Translations under genes and position numbers: made by a program | From: an uncultured Armatimonadota bacterium | GTDB taxonomy: Bacteria; Armatimonadota; Fimbriimonadia; Fimbriimonadales; Fimbriimonadaceae | Assembly: GCA_903927345.1 (NCBI GenBank) | Contig: CAIYMO010000014.1 | Location: 62,001-126,000 of the forward strand | Length of the DNA: 64,000 nt | Direction: 5' to 3' | Notes under the pieces: model-generated | Database searches by the model: none | Told to the model about the DNA's origin: nothing | What the model saw: only the letters and a program-made list of their open reading frames with translations | Shown here: positions 63,027 to 64,000 of the stretch, one piece after another | How positions within the stretch are numbered: position 1 is the stretch's first letter | Layout: every line of letters starts with the position of its first letter

Positions 63027-64000
63027 ATGTCAGAGAAGGTTTTGGACGAGTCAACGGCTCAATTAGAGCAATTTGCCAATCGCGAGTACGAGCACGGGTG
63101 GGAGACCACCATCGAGACCGAGACCATCGAGCCCGGCCTCAACGAGGAAACCGTCCGCCGAATCTCCGCCAAAAAGAACGAGCCCCAATGGCTCCTCGAC
63201 TGGCGACTCAAGGCCTATCGCCACTTCCTCACAATGACCGAGCCAACTTGGCCAAACGTCAGCTACAAACCGGCCGACCTCCAGGCGATCTCCTACTACG
63301 CATCGCCGAAGAAGAAAGCCGTCCTCGACTCCCTCGAAGACGCCGACCCTGAGATTCTCAAGACGTTCCAAAAGCTAGGCATCCCGGTCGAAGAGCAAAA
63401 GGTTCTCCTCAACGTCAAGGGCGCCGCAAGCAGCGCCGCCGATGCCCTCGCCAAGCCAACCGACTGGTCCGAACTAGAAGGGAAGGTCGCCGTCGACGCT
63501 GTCTTCGACTCCGTCAGCGTCGTCACCACCTTCAAAGCCAAGCTCGCCGAGCTCGGAATCATCTTCTGCTCCATCTCAGAAGCCGTCCACGAGCACCCCG
63601 AGCTGGTCCAGAAATACCTCGGCTCCGTCGTCCCTTACAGCGACAACTACTACGCGACCCTCAACTGCGCAGTCTTCTCCGACGGCTCCTTCGTCTACAT
63701 CCCGAAGGGCGTCCGATGCCCAATGGAGCTCAGCACCTACTTCCGAATCAATGCGGAAAACACCGGTCAGTTCGAGCGAACCCTCATCGTCTGCGAAGAA
63801 GGCGGCTACGTCAGCTACCTCGAAGGCTGCACCGCGCCAATGCGCGATGAGAACCAGCTCCACGCTGCCGTCGTCGAGCTCTACGCCGCCGGCGACAACG
63901 CGACCATCAAGTACAGCACCGTCCAAAACTGGTACCCCGGCGATCCCAAGACCGGCATCGGCGGAATCTTCAACTTCGTCACCAAGCGAGCCATGTGCGC
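63027..64000 (+). CDS. sufB: Fe-S cluster assembly protein SufB (3' end outside window)
   Basis: The frame is open from the ATG at 63027 to the window end, giving 324 residues of a protein normally about 470 long. Matches to SufB include [18 protein letters not shown] near the start, [27 protein letters not shown], and [51 protein letters not shown] in pieces around residues 210-255. SufB is the scaffold of the SufBCD complex that builds iron-sulfur clusters; the ActB clusters above would need such a system. The start is supported by GGGA six bases before the ATG. Other suf genes, if present, lie downstream. Confidence 0.94.
   Translation, partial: MSEKVLDESTAQLEQFANREYEHGWETTIETETIEPGLNEETVRRISAKKNEPQWLLDWRLKAYRHFLTMTEPTWPNVSYKPADLQAISYYASPKKKAVLDSLEDADPEILKTFQKLGIPVEEQKVLLNVKGAASSAADALAKPTDWSELEGKVAVDAVFDSVSVVTTFKAKLAELGIIFCSISEAVHEHPELVQKYLGSVVPYSDNYYATLNCAVFSDGSFVYIPKGVRCPMELSTYFRINAENTGQFERTLIVCEEGGYVSYLEGCTAPMRDENQLHAAVVELYAAGDNATIKYSTVQNWYPGDPKTGIGGIFNFVTKRAMC

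Overview
The window is a dense bacterial chromosome segment with about 60 protein genes, no rRNA, tRNA, CRISPR array, transposase or integrase. The most likely source is an aerobic Gram-negative-type bacterium of the Armatimonadota (Fimbriimonadia-like). This is an inference from gene content: alternative complex III joined to an A2-type caa3 oxidase, a fused heme A/heme O synthase, many Tat/Sec lipoproteins, FHA/VWA proteins, and Gly/Gln-rich secreted phosphoesterases. Coding sequence is strongly C-ending at third positions. No 16S rRNA gene is present to settle the assignment.

Layout. 1-3.4 kb: the end of a circularly permuted ATP-grasp gene, an alpha-E gene and a transglutaminase in one overlapping operon, then a phosphoglucose/phosphomannose isomerase. 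3.4-4.6 kb: two unknown genes. 4.7-19.9 kb: a terminal respiratory block, with ctaA-ctaB fused, then actABCDEF (quinol:cytochrome c oxidoreductase), a small membrane protein, SCO, and coxBACD, ending at a strong hairpin. Electrons would pass from quinol through ActB/ActC and ActA/ActE hemes to the CuA/heme c subunit and the heme-copper site. 19.9-25.6 kb: acyltransferase, purN, sulfatase, ThuA-like protein and a lipoprotein. 25.8-30.1 kb: a secreted metallophosphoesterase / YHYH / metallophosphoesterase operon with Gly-Gln tracts. 30.0-34.2 kb: a 2-oxoglutarate oxygenase-like gene, a lipoprotein, an OPA-type transporter, a phosphonatase-like HAD and a TIGR03364-like flavin oxidase, which together suggest organophosphonate use.

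34.2-47.9 kb: a trans-sulfuration enzyme, a PAS-PAS-GGDEF cyclase, a zinc-ribbon/SprT pair, NAD(P)HX repair, an FHA-FHA-VWA operon, a LacI regulator, a TPR protein and an alpha/beta hydrolase lacking the expected catalytic histidine. 48.0-60.5 kb: mostly housekeeping genes (coaBC, gmk, yvcK, mutS, pepF, ALDH7) plus a chemoreceptor. 60.5-64 kb: small unknown genes, a DUF1684 protein, a gene-poor repeat-bearing stretch, and the start of sufB, which runs off the window.

Two genome-wide habits stand out. Many first-in-operon genes have a TANNNT or CATANT box only 5-10 bases before the start codon and no Shine-Dalgarno sequence, which suggests leaderless transcripts. Convergent genes commonly overlap at their 3' ends. 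Positions of domains are counts from the translated frames; family names are from recognition of motifs, not from searches.
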